Assembly (NCBI GenBank): GCA_045640525.1
Contig: JAZUFE010000055.1
Location: 19,285-83,284, forward strand
Length of the DNA stretch: 64,000 nt
Origin: JAILLW01 sp045640525
GTDB taxonomy: Bacteria; Bacillota; Clostridia; Lachnospirales; Lachnospiraceae
Direction: 5' to 3'
Both the position numbers and the translations under genes were made by a program. Position 1 is the first letter of the stretch. Each line of letters opens with the position of its first letter. Of the stretch, positions 44,668 through 53,188 are shown in pieces. Under the pieces are notes generated by a model. It was not told where the DNA came from and did no database searches. It was given only the letters and a program-made list of their open reading frames with translations.

Positions 44668-45303
44668 ATGAATTCATTAAATCGCAAAATGAAAACACGT
44701 AAAATTTTCGCAGGTAAAGATGCCGAGTTGAAGAAACGGGTACACAATGAGTTCATTGATAAAGGTGTAGCTACAATCCCTTGCAATGTGGAAGATTATT
44801 ATGATGTCATTAGCCACTATAGTGTTGAAGGATATGAGACGCTGAATCCGGAGTTCGCGGATTATATCAAAAATACAGTGGCCTACATTCCACCGGAATA
44901 CCCGATATCATTGGAAATATGCGGTGCCAAGTTTACATCAAAACAACAGGAAGCTATCAAAAACACGATACGTGAAGACATGATGTATGAATTGGGAGCC
45001 ATTCAGAAGACAAACAAACGTCTGATAGTAGTTTTTCTGTTTATGCTGATTGGCATGATAGCAAGTGGTATGCTGATTCCGATGTTTAATTCTGGCTTTT
45101 CGGCAGAATTCATATATGTAATATTCTGGTTTTGCGCAGACTTTGTAGTAAGTTATGTGTGTCTTGACGGTAAAGAAAATCTGTCAAATCGTGTAACAGC
45201 AGGTCGATTGGCCAGTATGTGTATCAGCTTCTTTGAAAAATTCGACGACAGGGAATTGACGCTCAAAGAGGTTGAGGCCGTATATGAGGATATCAAAAAA
45301 TAG
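44668..45303 (+). CDS. Membrane protein of unknown function
   Basis: 211 residues from ATG 44668, chosen for the SD GGGAGG. Soluble N-terminal half (about 1-115), then two membrane helices (about 118-140 and 147-167), then a short helical tail. Phrases such as IPCNVEDYYDVISHYSVEGYETLNPEFADYI and the pair of helices followed by FDDRELTLKEVEAVYEDI are distinctive, but I do not recognise the family. It lies between an amidohydrolase and a serine hydrolase gene, likely in one transcript. Confidence 0.65.
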   Translation: MNSLNRKMKTRKIFAGKDAELKKRVHNEFIDKGVATIPCNVEDYYDVISHYSVEGYETLNPEFADYIKNTVAYIPPEYPISLEICGAKFTSKQQEAIKNTIREDMMYELGAIQKTNKRLIVVFLFMLIGMIASGMLIPMFNSGFSAEFIYVIFWFCADFVVSYVCLDGKENLSNRVTAGRLASMCISFFEKFDDRELTLKEVEAVYEDIKK

Positions 45304-45318
45304 TAATGGAGACAGAAT

Positions 45319-46452
45319 ATGAATTTTGAGAAAATAACGGAATACTTGGATTCGATAGTAAACAAGTATGGAGTTCCTTCGGTAGACTGTATAATTTATA
45401 AGGATCATGAGCAGGTATTTCGTCATTACACGGGTACTACGGACGATTTAAAAACCAAACCGATTGTGGGCAATGAGCAGTATTTAATGTATTCGATGAC
45501 TAAAGTAATTACAATGACTGCCCTGATGCAATTGGTTGAACAAGGTAAGCTTTCACTGGATGATGAAGTGGGCAGCTATTTGCCGGCATATAAAGATATA
45601 GTGATTAAAGATGCGGACGGAGAGCACAAATCAACGGTACCGCTTCGCGTATGGCATCTTGCTTCCATGCAGTCGGGACTTGATTATGAACTTGACAGAC
45701 CGGGAATAACGGAAGTGATTAAGAAACGCGGTCAGGCAGCTACTACGAGAGAAATCGTTGATGCATTCCCAATGACGCCGTTTGATTTCGAACCCGGAAC
45801 TCATTTCCAATACAGCTTAAGTCATGATGTTGCAGCAGCTGTTATAGAAGTTGCATCAGGCATGAGGTTTGGTGAATATCTCCAAAAGAATATTTTTGAA
45901 CCGCTTGGTATGACGAAGACTTTCTTCGCCAAGCCTCAAAATTCCGATGTTGAAAATTTGGCAAGCCAGTTCGTTTATAATGAAGATGACAGAAGCATTT
46001 TGCTTATGGATAAGAGCTGCGATTATCAATTGACGGAGGCATACGAAAGCGGTGGCGCAGGACTTTGCAGCAATACTGCCGATTATGCCAAATTGGCAGA
46101 TACTTTGGCATGCGGCGGAGTTTCCAAGGACGGAATCAGAATTTTAAAATCTGAGACCATAGAGACCATGAAGAAGGATCTGCTTGGAGAAACCGCTCAT
46201 AAGGAATTGGAAAATAACATGGGAAGATATGGGTATGATTACGGATGCGGAGTCGCAATATTCGCACGCCCGTATGAAGTGAAATCCCCCGCAACTCCCG
46301 GAGTGTTCGGCTGGGACGGAGCAGCGGGAAGTATGATAACCATGGATACAGTCAATAAGATTTCGGTTGTCTTTACCATGCATGTGAGAGGATTCGGACC
46401 TGTGTACAGTATTATACATCCTCATTTACGTGATCTTGTGTTTGAGGTTTAA
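45319..46452 (+). CDS. Serine hydrolase, beta-lactamase class C/esterase type
   Basis: 377 residues. The catalytic SxxK is Ser59-Met-Thr-Lys62 in YLMYSMTKV. The second motif is YSLSHDVAA (Tyr165), and a late HxG-like position is WDGAAGS. Lack of a signal peptide argues for an intracellular esterase or peptidase of the EstB/beta-lactamase family rather than a resistance enzyme. It starts 15 bases after the membrane protein gene and is followed 6 bases later by the aldo/keto reductase. Confidence 0.88.
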   Translation: MNFEKITEYLDSIVNKYGVPSVDCIIYKDHEQVFRHYTGTTDDLKTKPIVGNEQYLMYSMTKVITMTALMQLVEQGKLSLDDEVGSYLPAYKDIVIKDADGEHKSTVPLRVWHLASMQSGLDYELDRPGITEVIKKRGQAATTREIVDAFPMTPFDFEPGTHFQYSLSHDVAAAVIEVASGMRFGEYLQKNIFEPLGMTKTFFAKPQNSDVENLASQFVYNEDDRSILLMDKSCDYQLTEAYESGGAGLCSNTADYAKLADTLACGGVSKDGIRILKSETIETMKKDLLGETAHKELENNMGRYGYDYGCGVAIFARPYEVKSPATPGVFGWDGAAGSMITMDTVNKISVVFTMHVRGFGPVYSIIHPHLRDLVFEV

Positions 46453-46458
46453 AGAAGC

Positions 46459-47658
46459 ATGCAGTATAGAAACGACAGGAACAACGAACCTATATCTTTG
46501 CTCGGATACGGATGTATGCGATTTACTCATAAGGGTAATTCCATAGATTTGGAGAAAGCCGAAAAAGAGATAATGCTTGCCTATAACAAGGGAGTTAATT
46601 ATTTTGATACAGCATATATTTATACCGGCTCCGAAGTTGCTATAGGTAAGATATTCGAAAAGAACAATATCAGAGAGAAGATTAATATTGCGACTAAGTT
46701 GCCGCAATACATGGTCAAGAGCATAGATGAGGTTGAAAAGATATTCAACGAAGAACTGCGAAGGCTTCGAACGGACTATATTGATTATTATCTCATGCAT
46801 ATGCTGACGGATTTGGAAGCATTCCGCAAGCTTCAGAATATGGGAATAGAGCAGTGGATTAAGGAAAAGAAGGAATCCGGTGCAATTCGAAATCTGGGAT
46901 TTTCTTTTCATGGGAATTCCGATATGTTTATCAAAATTCTGGATGCATACGATTGGGATTTTGCTCAAATTCAGTATAATTACCTTGATGAGCATACACA
47001 GGCCGGAAGAAAAGGACTCATGGCTGCCGCCCAAAAGGGCATTCCGGTTATCATTATGGAACCGTTAAGAGGCGGAAGACTGATTAACTTTCTGCCGGAC
47101 GGTGCCTTGGAGGCCATGAAGAAATCAGGGCGCGGATATACGCCCGCAGAATGGGGATTGCGATGGCTTTGGAATCAGCCGCAGGTTACATGTGTTCTTT
47201 CGGGCATGAACAGCGAGGAGATGGTCTCGGAGAATTGCCGAATTGCTTCCGAAGTACAGGCCAATGCCATGACACAGGAAGACTTTGACTGTATTGAAAA
47301 GGTAAAGGAAGAAATAGCCCGAAAAATTAAGGTAGATTGTACGGGATGCCGGTATTGTATGCCATGTCCCAAGGGAGTGGATATTCCCGGTGCATTCAGT
47401 TGCTACAATCATATGTTTACCGAATCCAAAGCAAGCGGCCGAAAGGAGTTTTGGCAGACTGTTACACTAAGAAAAGTTCCGGCACTTCCAAGTCAGTGTG
47501 TTGAATGCGGTAAGTGTGAAAGTCATTGTCCTCAGCACATTGAAATACGTAAGAAATTAAAAGAAGCCGACAAAGCATTGATGCCATGGTATTTTAAACT
47601 GGCAGCATGGGTTAGCAGAAAATATGTTTTCAGAAAAAGTAAAAAGCCTACCGATTAA
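46459..47658 (+). CDS. Aldo/keto reductase with C-terminal ferredoxin domain
   Basis: 399 residues. The AKR barrel (about 1-280) has catalytic Asp50, Tyr55 (FDTAYIYTG), Lys80 (IATKLP) and a later His (DYYLMHML). The C-terminal ~100 residues carry two Fe-S motifs: CTGCRYCMPCPKGVDIPG and CVECGKCESHCPQHIE, giving [4Fe-4S] clusters. It should reduce a carbonyl or a small metabolite using electrons passed through the clusters. Such fused enzymes are common in clostridia. It ends convergent with the TVP38 gene, overlapping it by 4 bases. Confidence 0.92.
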   Translation: MQYRNDRNNEPISLLGYGCMRFTHKGNSIDLEKAEKEIMLAYNKGVNYFDTAYIYTGSEVAIGKIFEKNNIREKINIATKLPQYMVKSIDEVEKIFNEELRRLRTDYIDYYLMHMLTDLEAFRKLQNMGIEQWIKEKKESGAIRNLGFSFHGNSDMFIKILDAYDWDFAQIQYNYLDEHTQAGRKGLMAAAQKGIPVIIMEPLRGGRLINFLPDGALEAMKKSGRGYTPAEWGLRWLWNQPQVTCVLSGMNSEEMVSENCRIASEVQANAMTQEDFDCIEKVKEEIARKIKVDCTGCRYCMPCPKGVDIPGAFSCYNHMFTESKASGRKEFWQTVTLRKVPALPSQCVECGKCESHCPQHIEIRKKLKEADKALMPWYFKLAAWVSRKYVFRKSKKPTD

Positions 47659-47675
47659 TCTCGGTCGGCTTTTTG
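47641..47675. terminator. Bidirectional terminator between convergent genes
   Basis: AAAAAGCC-TACCGA and TCGGT-CGGCTTTTT form a hairpin with A-tracts and T-tracts on both sides, serving the aldo/keto reductase on + and the TVP38 gene on -. Confidence 0.85.
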
Positions 47676-48332
47676 TTTTCGGTTAACCAGTTTATAGTAT
47701 ATCAGAATTCCCAAACCGCTTAGGGTAATGGTAATGACAAAGGCAATAATCGCACTCAGATAATTGGCATTTCCGAATTCGGAACCACTGATGGCGGTTC
47801 CTATTACCGCAGGAAGTCTTCCGAACGTTGCTATCATAATGAAAATTCCTGCTTTCATAGGCGTAAGTCCTGCAATATAGCAAAGCAGATCTTTGGGAGT
47901 TCCGGGAATGACGAAGAGAATCATGAAAATGATATCTCTTTTTTTATCGTCCATCAGAAATTTCAGTTTTTTAATCTCATGTTCTTTAAAGTATATTTCG
48001 ACGAATTTACGTCCGAATTTGCGAACCAGTCCGAATACCAGCAATGATCCGATGAAAGCACCGATGGTGAAGAGAATGGTTCCTTCCACAGCACCGAAGG
48101 TATATCCTCCCGCAAGTTCTATGGGACCGCCGGGAACAACGGCCACAAGTATTTGGAGAACTATCATTCCGATATATGCCAAACGTCCGAGCAGTGCATG
48201 CTCCGTCATCCACGCCTTGAAGTTTTCCTTGTCCAAGGCAAATTTGACCGTTATGTATGCGATAAGCGACAAAATGGCTATGCATATTATTATTGAAATT
48301 ATCTTAATGATTTTTTGCGTCTTTGGTTTCAT
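47655..48332 (-). CDS. TVP38/TMEM64 (SNARE-associated) membrane protein
   Basis: 225 residues from the ATG at 48332; a GTG at 48368 is possible but unlikely. It has about five membrane helices in the DedA/TVP38 pattern: PGGPIELAGGYTFGAVEGTILFTIGAFIGS and FVIPGTPKDLLCYIAGLTPMKAGIFIMIATFGRLPAVIGTAISG. Such proteins may act in membrane homeostasis or lipid scrambling; the precise role is unknown. There is no SD before the ATG, and a perfect TATAAT (48345-48340 on -) ends 7 bases before it, so a leaderless transcript is possible. Confidence 0.85.
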   Translation of the reverse strand: MKPKTQKIIKIISIIICIAILSLIAYITVKFALDKENFKAWMTEHALLGRLAYIGMIVLQILVAVVPGGPIELAGGYTFGAVEGTILFTIGAFIGSLLVFGLVRKFGRKFVEIYFKEHEIKKLKFLMDDKKRDIIFMILFVIPGTPKDLLCYIAGLTPMKAGIFIMIATFGRLPAVIGTAISGSEFGNANYLSAIIAFVITITLSGLGILIYYKLVNRKQKADRD

Positions 48333-48411
48333 GGCACTGATTATAACCGAAAAAGAGTGAAAACGCACTAAAACTCGGCATAAATTGTCACGAATTTATA
48401 TTTTTTTAACA

Positions 48412-48440
48412 TTGTTTATAAAAATCTAATTTGCTATACT
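48412..48440 (+). promoter_or_regulatory. Promoter of typA
   Basis: TTGTTT (48412-48417) and TATACT (48435-48440) with a 17-bp spacer, about 36 bases before the ATG. Confidence 0.75.
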
Positions 48441-48476
48441 GTCAAACGTTGGATTATCAGAAAATGAGGAATAATA

Positions 48477-50321
48477 ATGAATACTAAAAGAGAAGATGTC
48501 AGAAACGTAGCAATTATCGCCCATGTAGACCATGGCAAAACAACTTTGGTAGACGAACTCCTTAAGCAAAGCGGAGTCTTTAGAGAAAACCAGGAAGTTG
48601 CCGAAAGAGTAATGGATTCTAACGATATCGAAAGAGAAAGAGGAATAACAATTCTTTCCAAGAATACTGCCGTTATGTATAAGGGGACAAAGATAAACAT
48701 TATCGATACTCCCGGACATGCGGATTTCGGCGGTGAGGTAGAGCGAGTTTTGAAGATGGTCAACGGAGTAATTTTGGTTGTCGATGCGTTTGAAGGCTCA
48801 ATGCCTCAGACGAAGTTCGTTCTCCGTAAAGCATTGGAGCTTAAACTTCCGGTAATTGTCTGCATTAATAAGATTGACCGCCCGGAGGCAAGACCTGCTG
48901 AAGTTATCGATGAGGTTTTGGAATTGTTTATTGACCTTGAGGCAGGCGAAGAGCAGCTTGATTGTCCTTTCGTTTTCGCATCGGCTAAAGCAGGAACGGC
49001 ATCTTTGGATATTGATGTTCCCGGTAAGAACATGGAGCCTTTGTTCGATACGATTTTGAATTATATACCCGCTCCCGAAGGTGATTCGGATGCCGGAACT
49101 CAGGTTCTTATCAGTACAATAGATTATAACGAATATGTAGGACGTATCGGTGTCGGTAAAGTAGATAACGGTGTTATTAAGGTTAATCAGGATGTTGTAA
49201 TTGTGAATCATCATGAACCTGATAAACAGCGCAAGGTTAAAGTAAGTAAATTGTATGAATTCGACGGCCTGAATAAGGTTGAGGTGAAGGAAGCCGGAGT
49301 AGGTTCAATTGTTGCAATTTCAGGTATTTCGGATATTCATATCGGTGATACCTTGTGTGCTCCGGATGCAGTAAGCCCGATTCCGTTCCAAAAAATTTCC
49401 GAGCCGACAATTTCAATGAATTTCATGGTAAATGATTCACCCCTGGCAGGACAGGAGGGTAAATATATAACATCCCGTCATCTTCGAGACAGATTGTTCA
49501 GAGAACTTAATACGGATGTTTCGTTGAGAGTAGAGGAAACGGATACTACGGAGAGCTTCAAAGTATCGGGAAGAGGAGAACTTCATCTTTCGGTTCTTAT
49601 TGAGAACATGAGAAGAGAAGGTTATGAATTTGCGGTAAGTAAAGCTGAAGTTATTTATAAACAGGATGAGAAAGGCCACAAGCTTGAGCCTATCGAAGAA
49701 TGTATTATCGATGTACCGGAAGAATTTTCGGGTTCCGTTATCGAAAAACTGTCGCAAAGAAAGGGTGAACTTAAGAATATGTCTCCCGCGGCAGGAAATT
49801 ATACAAGACTTGAGTTTTCAATTCCGTCACGTGGATTAATCGGTTATCGTGGTGAATTTATGACCGATACCAAAGGTAACGGAATTATGAATACAACATT
49901 TGATGAATACGGTCCGTATAAGGGCGATATTCAATACCGTAAACAAGGATCATTGATTGCCTTTGAGGCAGGTGAGGCTATTACGTACGGATTGTTTAAT
50001 GCACAGGAGAGAGGGACTTTGTTCATCGGCCCCGGAGAAAAGGTATATTCCGGTATGGTAGTTGGCGAAAACGGTAAAGGTGAGGACATTGAACTTAATG
50101 TCTGCAAGAAAAAGCAGCTTACCAACACCAGATCATCAAGCGCGGATGAAGCATTGAGACTTACTCCTCCTAAAGTGTTGAGCCTTGAGCAGGCTTTGGA
50201 TTTCATAGATACGGATGAGCTTTTGGAAGTGACTCCGGTTAATCTTCGAATCCGTAAAAAAATACTTGACCCTACATTGAGAAAACGTGCAATGTATCAG
50301 GCCAAAAATAATCAAAAGTAG
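48477..50321 (+). CDS. typA: GTP-binding protein TypA/BipA
   Basis: 614 residues. The G-domain has AHVDHGKTT (G1), RERGITI (G2 region), DTPGHADF (G3), NKID (G4) and SAKAG (G5). It is followed by an EF-G-like domain II (about 205-300), domain III/V and the BipA-specific C-terminal domain. BipA is a ribosome-associated GTPase helping 50S assembly and stress growth. The start has GAGGA upstream. It is followed by a SulP transporter gene, probably on the same transcript. Confidence 0.95.
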   Translation: MNTKREDVRNVAIIAHVDHGKTTLVDELLKQSGVFRENQEVAERVMDSNDIERERGITILSKNTAVMYKGTKINIIDTPGHADFGGEVERVLKMVNGVILVVDAFEGSMPQTKFVLRKALELKLPVIVCINKIDRPEARPAEVIDEVLELFIDLEAGEEQLDCPFVFASAKAGTASLDIDVPGKNMEPLFDTILNYIPAPEGDSDAGTQVLISTIDYNEYVGRIGVGKVDNGVIKVNQDVVIVNHHEPDKQRKVKVSKLYEFDGLNKVEVKEAGVGSIVAISGISDIHIGDTLCAPDAVSPIPFQKISEPTISMNFMVNDSPLAGQEGKYITSRHLRDRLFRELNTDVSLRVEETDTTESFKVSGRGELHLSVLIENMRREGYEFAVSKAEVIYKQDEKGHKLEPIEECIIDVPEEFSGSVIEKLSQRKGELKNMSPAAGNYTRLEFSIPSRGLIGYRGEFMTDTKGNGIMNTTFDEYGPYKGDIQYRKQGSLIAFEAGEAITYGLFNAQERGTLFIGPGEKVYSGMVVGENGKGEDIELNVCKKKQLTNTRSSSADEALRLTPPKVLSLEQALDFIDTDELLEVTPVNLRIRKKILDPTLRKRAMYQAKNNQK

Positions 50322-50339
50322 AAATCCGAGGAAATTGTG

Positions 50340-51986
50340 ATGGGAAAAGAAAAGATTAAACCAAAGCTGTTTAGCGTAATGAAAACATATACCAAGGCGC
50401 AGTTTGCCAAGGATGTTGTATCCGGAATAATCGTGGCGATTATCGCATTGCCGCTGTCCATAGCCTTGGCTCTTGCATCGGGAGTAGGTCCCGAACAAGG
50501 TATCTATACGGCTATTGTTGCAGGTTTTTTGATTTCTTTTTTAGGCGGAAGCCGCGTGCAGATTGCCGGACCGACAGCAGCGTTTGCTACCATTGTTGCG
50601 GGCATTGTTATGAAAGACGGAATGGACGGGCTGATTGTTGCTACAATTATGGCCGGTGTCTTTCTTATAATAATGGGTTTCCTTCGTCTCGGAAGTCTTA
50701 TAAGATTCATCCCATATACCATAACTACGGGATTTACGGCCGGAATTGCCGTAACGTTGTTTATCGGACAGATTAAGGATTTTACGGGTGTCAGCTATAT
50801 TGACGGTGCTAAACCGGTAGAGACGATCGACAAGATTAAGGCGTTGTTCTCGAATATTTCAACTGTTAATTATCAGGCTTTGATAGTCGGAGGAGTATGC
50901 CTCTTTATATTGATTGTCTGGCCGTATATATCCGCTAAAATTCCGGGTTCGCTGATAGCTGTTGTTGCCGGTATTTTGATGGTTAAATTCCTGAAAATGG
51001 ATGTTAATACAATCGGTGATTTGTATACTATTAAGGAAGGACTTCCTCCTTTTACATTTCCCGAATTGAGCTTTGATATAGTTTGGAATCAAATGCCCAA
51101 TGCACTTACGATAGCTGCATTGGCAGCAATAGAATCTTTATTGTCCTGCGTGGTTGCCGACAGTATGATTGCTTCCAAGCACAGATCCAATATGGAACTT
51201 ATAGCACAGGGCGTGGGAAATATCGGTTCGGCACTTTTCGGAGGTATACCGGCTACCGGAGCTATAGCAAGAACGGCTGCCAATGTTAAAAACGGCGGAC
51301 GTACACCTGTAGCAGGTATGGTTCATTCAATTGTTCTTGTGCTGGTACTTTTGGTGCTTATGCCGTATGCAGCATTGATCCCCATGCCGACAATTGCGGC
51401 AATTTTGTTTGTTGTTGCGTATAATATGTGCGGATGGCGTACTTTCGTACATCTTACCAAAACAGCTCCGAAATCTGACATAGTTGTGCTCATAGCAACC
51501 TTTGTTCTTACGGTTGTCTTTGATTTGGTTGTTGCCATTGAAATCGGAATGGTAGCAGCATGTGTATTGTTTATGAAAAGAATGGCTGATGAGTCGGAAG
51601 TTAAAGGTTGGAAATACTATGATGACGAAGACGATCCTGACAGAATCGAACTTCGTGAAGTACCTAAAGAAGTCAGAGTATATGAAATCAGCGGTCCTAT
51701 GTTCTTTGGCGCTTCCGATCAATTGACACGGATTACTACCAAAGACTATACCAAGGTTTTGGTTATAAGAATGAGAGGTGTTCCGGCTCTCGATGCAACA
51801 GCAATGCATTCGCTTGACCTTTTGTATGATGAATGCACCAAAAAGGGCGTCAGCATAGTCTTTTCACATGTTAACGAACAACCCATGCACACAATGCAAA
51901 AGGATGGCTTTATAGAAAAAGTCGGTGCCGAAAACTTCTGCCCTCATATTGATGATGCTTTGGCTAAAGCAGCGACAATGATATAG
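50340..51986 (+). CDS. SulP-family anion transporter with STAS domain
   Basis: 548 residues from ATG 50340; a GTG at 50337 is possible. The N-terminal ~420 residues hold 10-14 helices with the SulP opening VVSGIIVAIIALPLSIALALASGVGPEQGIYTAIVAGF and the GPTAAFATIVAG stretch. The C-terminus (about 440-545) is a STAS domain (VLVIRMRGVPALDATAMHSLDLLYDEC). It takes up sulfate, bicarbonate or a similar anion; the exact ion cannot be told. It follows typA by 18 bases. Confidence 0.93.
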   Translation: MGKEKIKPKLFSVMKTYTKAQFAKDVVSGIIVAIIALPLSIALALASGVGPEQGIYTAIVAGFLISFLGGSRVQIAGPTAAFATIVAGIVMKDGMDGLIVATIMAGVFLIIMGFLRLGSLIRFIPYTITTGFTAGIAVTLFIGQIKDFTGVSYIDGAKPVETIDKIKALFSNISTVNYQALIVGGVCLFILIVWPYISAKIPGSLIAVVAGILMVKFLKMDVNTIGDLYTIKEGLPPFTFPELSFDIVWNQMPNALTIAALAAIESLLSCVVADSMIASKHRSNMELIAQGVGNIGSALFGGIPATGAIARTAANVKNGGRTPVAGMVHSIVLVLVLLVLMPYAALIPMPTIAAILFVVAYNMCGWRTFVHLTKTAPKSDIVVLIATFVLTVVFDLVVAIEIGMVAACVLFMKRMADESEVKGWKYYDDEDDPDRIELREVPKEVRVYEISGPMFFGASDQLTRITTKDYTKVLVIRMRGVPALDATAMHSLDLLYDECTKKGVSIVFSHVNEQPMHTMQKDGFIEKVGAENFCPHIDDALAKAATMI

Positions 51987-52000
51987 ATAAATTTTAGTGG

Positions 52001-52050
52001 TTTACAAATAGGAACAAGCGTGCTACATTATGTAGTATAGAAAACTACAT
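52001..52050 (+). promoter_or_regulatory. Promoter with palindromic operator-like site
   Basis: TTTACA (52001-52006) and TACATT (52024-52029), 17-bp spacer. The 13-bp palindrome CTACATTATGTAG (52023-52035) covers the -10, and another CTACAT half-site lies at 52045-52050. Confidence 0.55.
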
Positions 52051-52097
52051 GGTAAGGTTCTTTTGCAATTGTATTGGAAGAAAGAGGTGAAATACCT

Positions 52098-52538
52098 ATG
52101 AAATACAAGATTGTTGTAGATAAGTACGTTAATGTTCCCGAAGAGTTGGCAGATAATCCTTCTATAGAGAAGATATCATCCGGCAGTAATTATCAGTATC
52201 CTGTTGATTATATGAATGCGTTTTATGTGGATGCCGATATGATAATTGTGTTGGCTTCTTCGACGAAGGTGGATGACAGTTATTCCGCAGCAGTTGCGGG
52301 ACGTCGCATGTGTCTTGACGCCATGAAACGTCAGGGAGCAGTCAAAAAGAAGATATTTATTCTTGATTATGATCCCGAAGCGGTGAACAAGTCGGATATT
52401 GTCCGATTGGCATATAATTCATGCAATAAGGGATTATCATTCGGTGATACCTGCCTGGATCTTATGTTTGAATACAATAAAGTCAAAATGAAACATAACT
52501 TCCAACAGTTCAGTGCCATGTGTCCTGCAGGCGTATAA
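52098..52538 (+). CDS. Orphan protein of unknown function
   Basis: 146 residues from ATG 52098, with AGAGGTGAAAT upstream; a start at 52074 would remove the SD. The sequence is small and soluble with mixed alpha/beta character: MKYKIVVDKYVNVPEEL, NYQYPVDYMNAFYVDADMIIVLASSTK, then a Cys-containing helical part (RRMCLDAMKRQGAVKKKIFILDYDPEA) and a Cys near the C-terminus (AMCPAGV). I do not recognise a family. It has its own promoter and a terminator after it, so it is a single-gene unit. Confidence 0.6.
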   Translation: MKYKIVVDKYVNVPEELADNPSIEKISSGSNYQYPVDYMNAFYVDADMIIVLASSTKVDDSYSAAVAGRRMCLDAMKRQGAVKKKIFILDYDPEAVNKSDIVRLAYNSCNKGLSFGDTCLDLMFEYNKVKMKHNFQQFSAMCPAGV

Positions 52539-52560
52539 AAGATATAACTATCCAAAATTA

Positions 52561-52592
52561 CCAAACGGATTCCGAAAAGGAGTCCGTTTTTG
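52561..52592 (+). terminator. Terminator after the orphan gene
   Basis: AAACGGATTCC pairs with GGAGTCCGTTT around GAAAA, followed by TTTTTG. Confidence 0.85.
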
Positions 52593-52653
52593 TTTATTTT
52601 ATTCATTGCACATATTGCGTCTGTATGATAACATATCCATTGCTGAAAGACAC

Positions 52654-52713
52654 ATGTTTGCGAACGACGGACACACAGGCACACATGTCCGCACACTGAG
52701 GACAAATATATGA
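52654..52713 (+). other. Possible Thr-rich leader peptide frame before the threonine operon
   Basis: A 19-codon frame starts at ATG 52654 and ends with TGA at 52711-52713, overlapping the ATG of the ACT gene. It holds four Thr codons (all ACA), two His and one Ile. The SD is weak, and no terminator separates it from the next gene. It may be chance; it could also couple translation to Thr supply. Confidence 0.25.
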
Positions 52714-53147
52714 GCAGTAAGTATTATGTTATTAAGGAACAGGCGGTTCCTGAGGTTCTTTTGAAGGTGGTCAAGGCCAAAAAACTTCTGGATACGGGCA
52801 AGACGGCTTCAATTAATGAGGCTGCCGAAACGGTCGGGATTTCACGCAGTTCCTTCTATAAATACAAGGAAGATATTTTTGAATTCCATGATAATGCCAA
52901 CGGACGGACAATTAACCTCAGTTTTCAGATAGAGGATGAACCGGGGTTGCTATCGGATGTGCTTAGAATAATAGCAGAAGCCAAAGCCAATATTCTTACG
53001 ATTCATCAAAGTGTACCGATTAACGGATTGGCATCTTTGAGCTTGAGTATTCAGGTACTTGATACGACCGAAGATATTTCGGATATGATTTCGCGCCTTG
53101 AAGAACATAAGGGTGTAAGAAATGTTAAACTGCTGGCTCAAGAATAA
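52710..53147 (+). CDS. ACT-domain regulator, PheB/UPF0735 type
   Basis: 145 residues. The N-terminal part has a small helix-turn-helix (SINEAAETVGISRSSFYKYK, about residues 38-57), followed by an ACT domain (LSFQIEDEPGLLSDVLRIIAEAKANILTIHQS). This is the PheB/UPF0735 arrangement of a small DNA-binding-like segment with a ligand-sensing ACT fold. In this place, directly before homoserine dehydrogenase, it may sense threonine or a related amino acid. SD TGAGGA precedes the ATG. It overlaps a putative leader peptide by 4 bases. Confidence 0.87.
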   Translation: MSSKYYVIKEQAVPEVLLKVVKAKKLLDTGKTASINEAAETVGISRSSFYKYKEDIFEFHDNANGRTINLSFQIEDEPGLLSDVLRIIAEAKANILTIHQSVPINGLASLSLSIQVLDTTEDISDMISRLEEHKGVRNVKLLAQE

Positions 53148-53188
53148 CGTGGATTTGAATAAGATAATAATGATAAGGAGAAATATAG

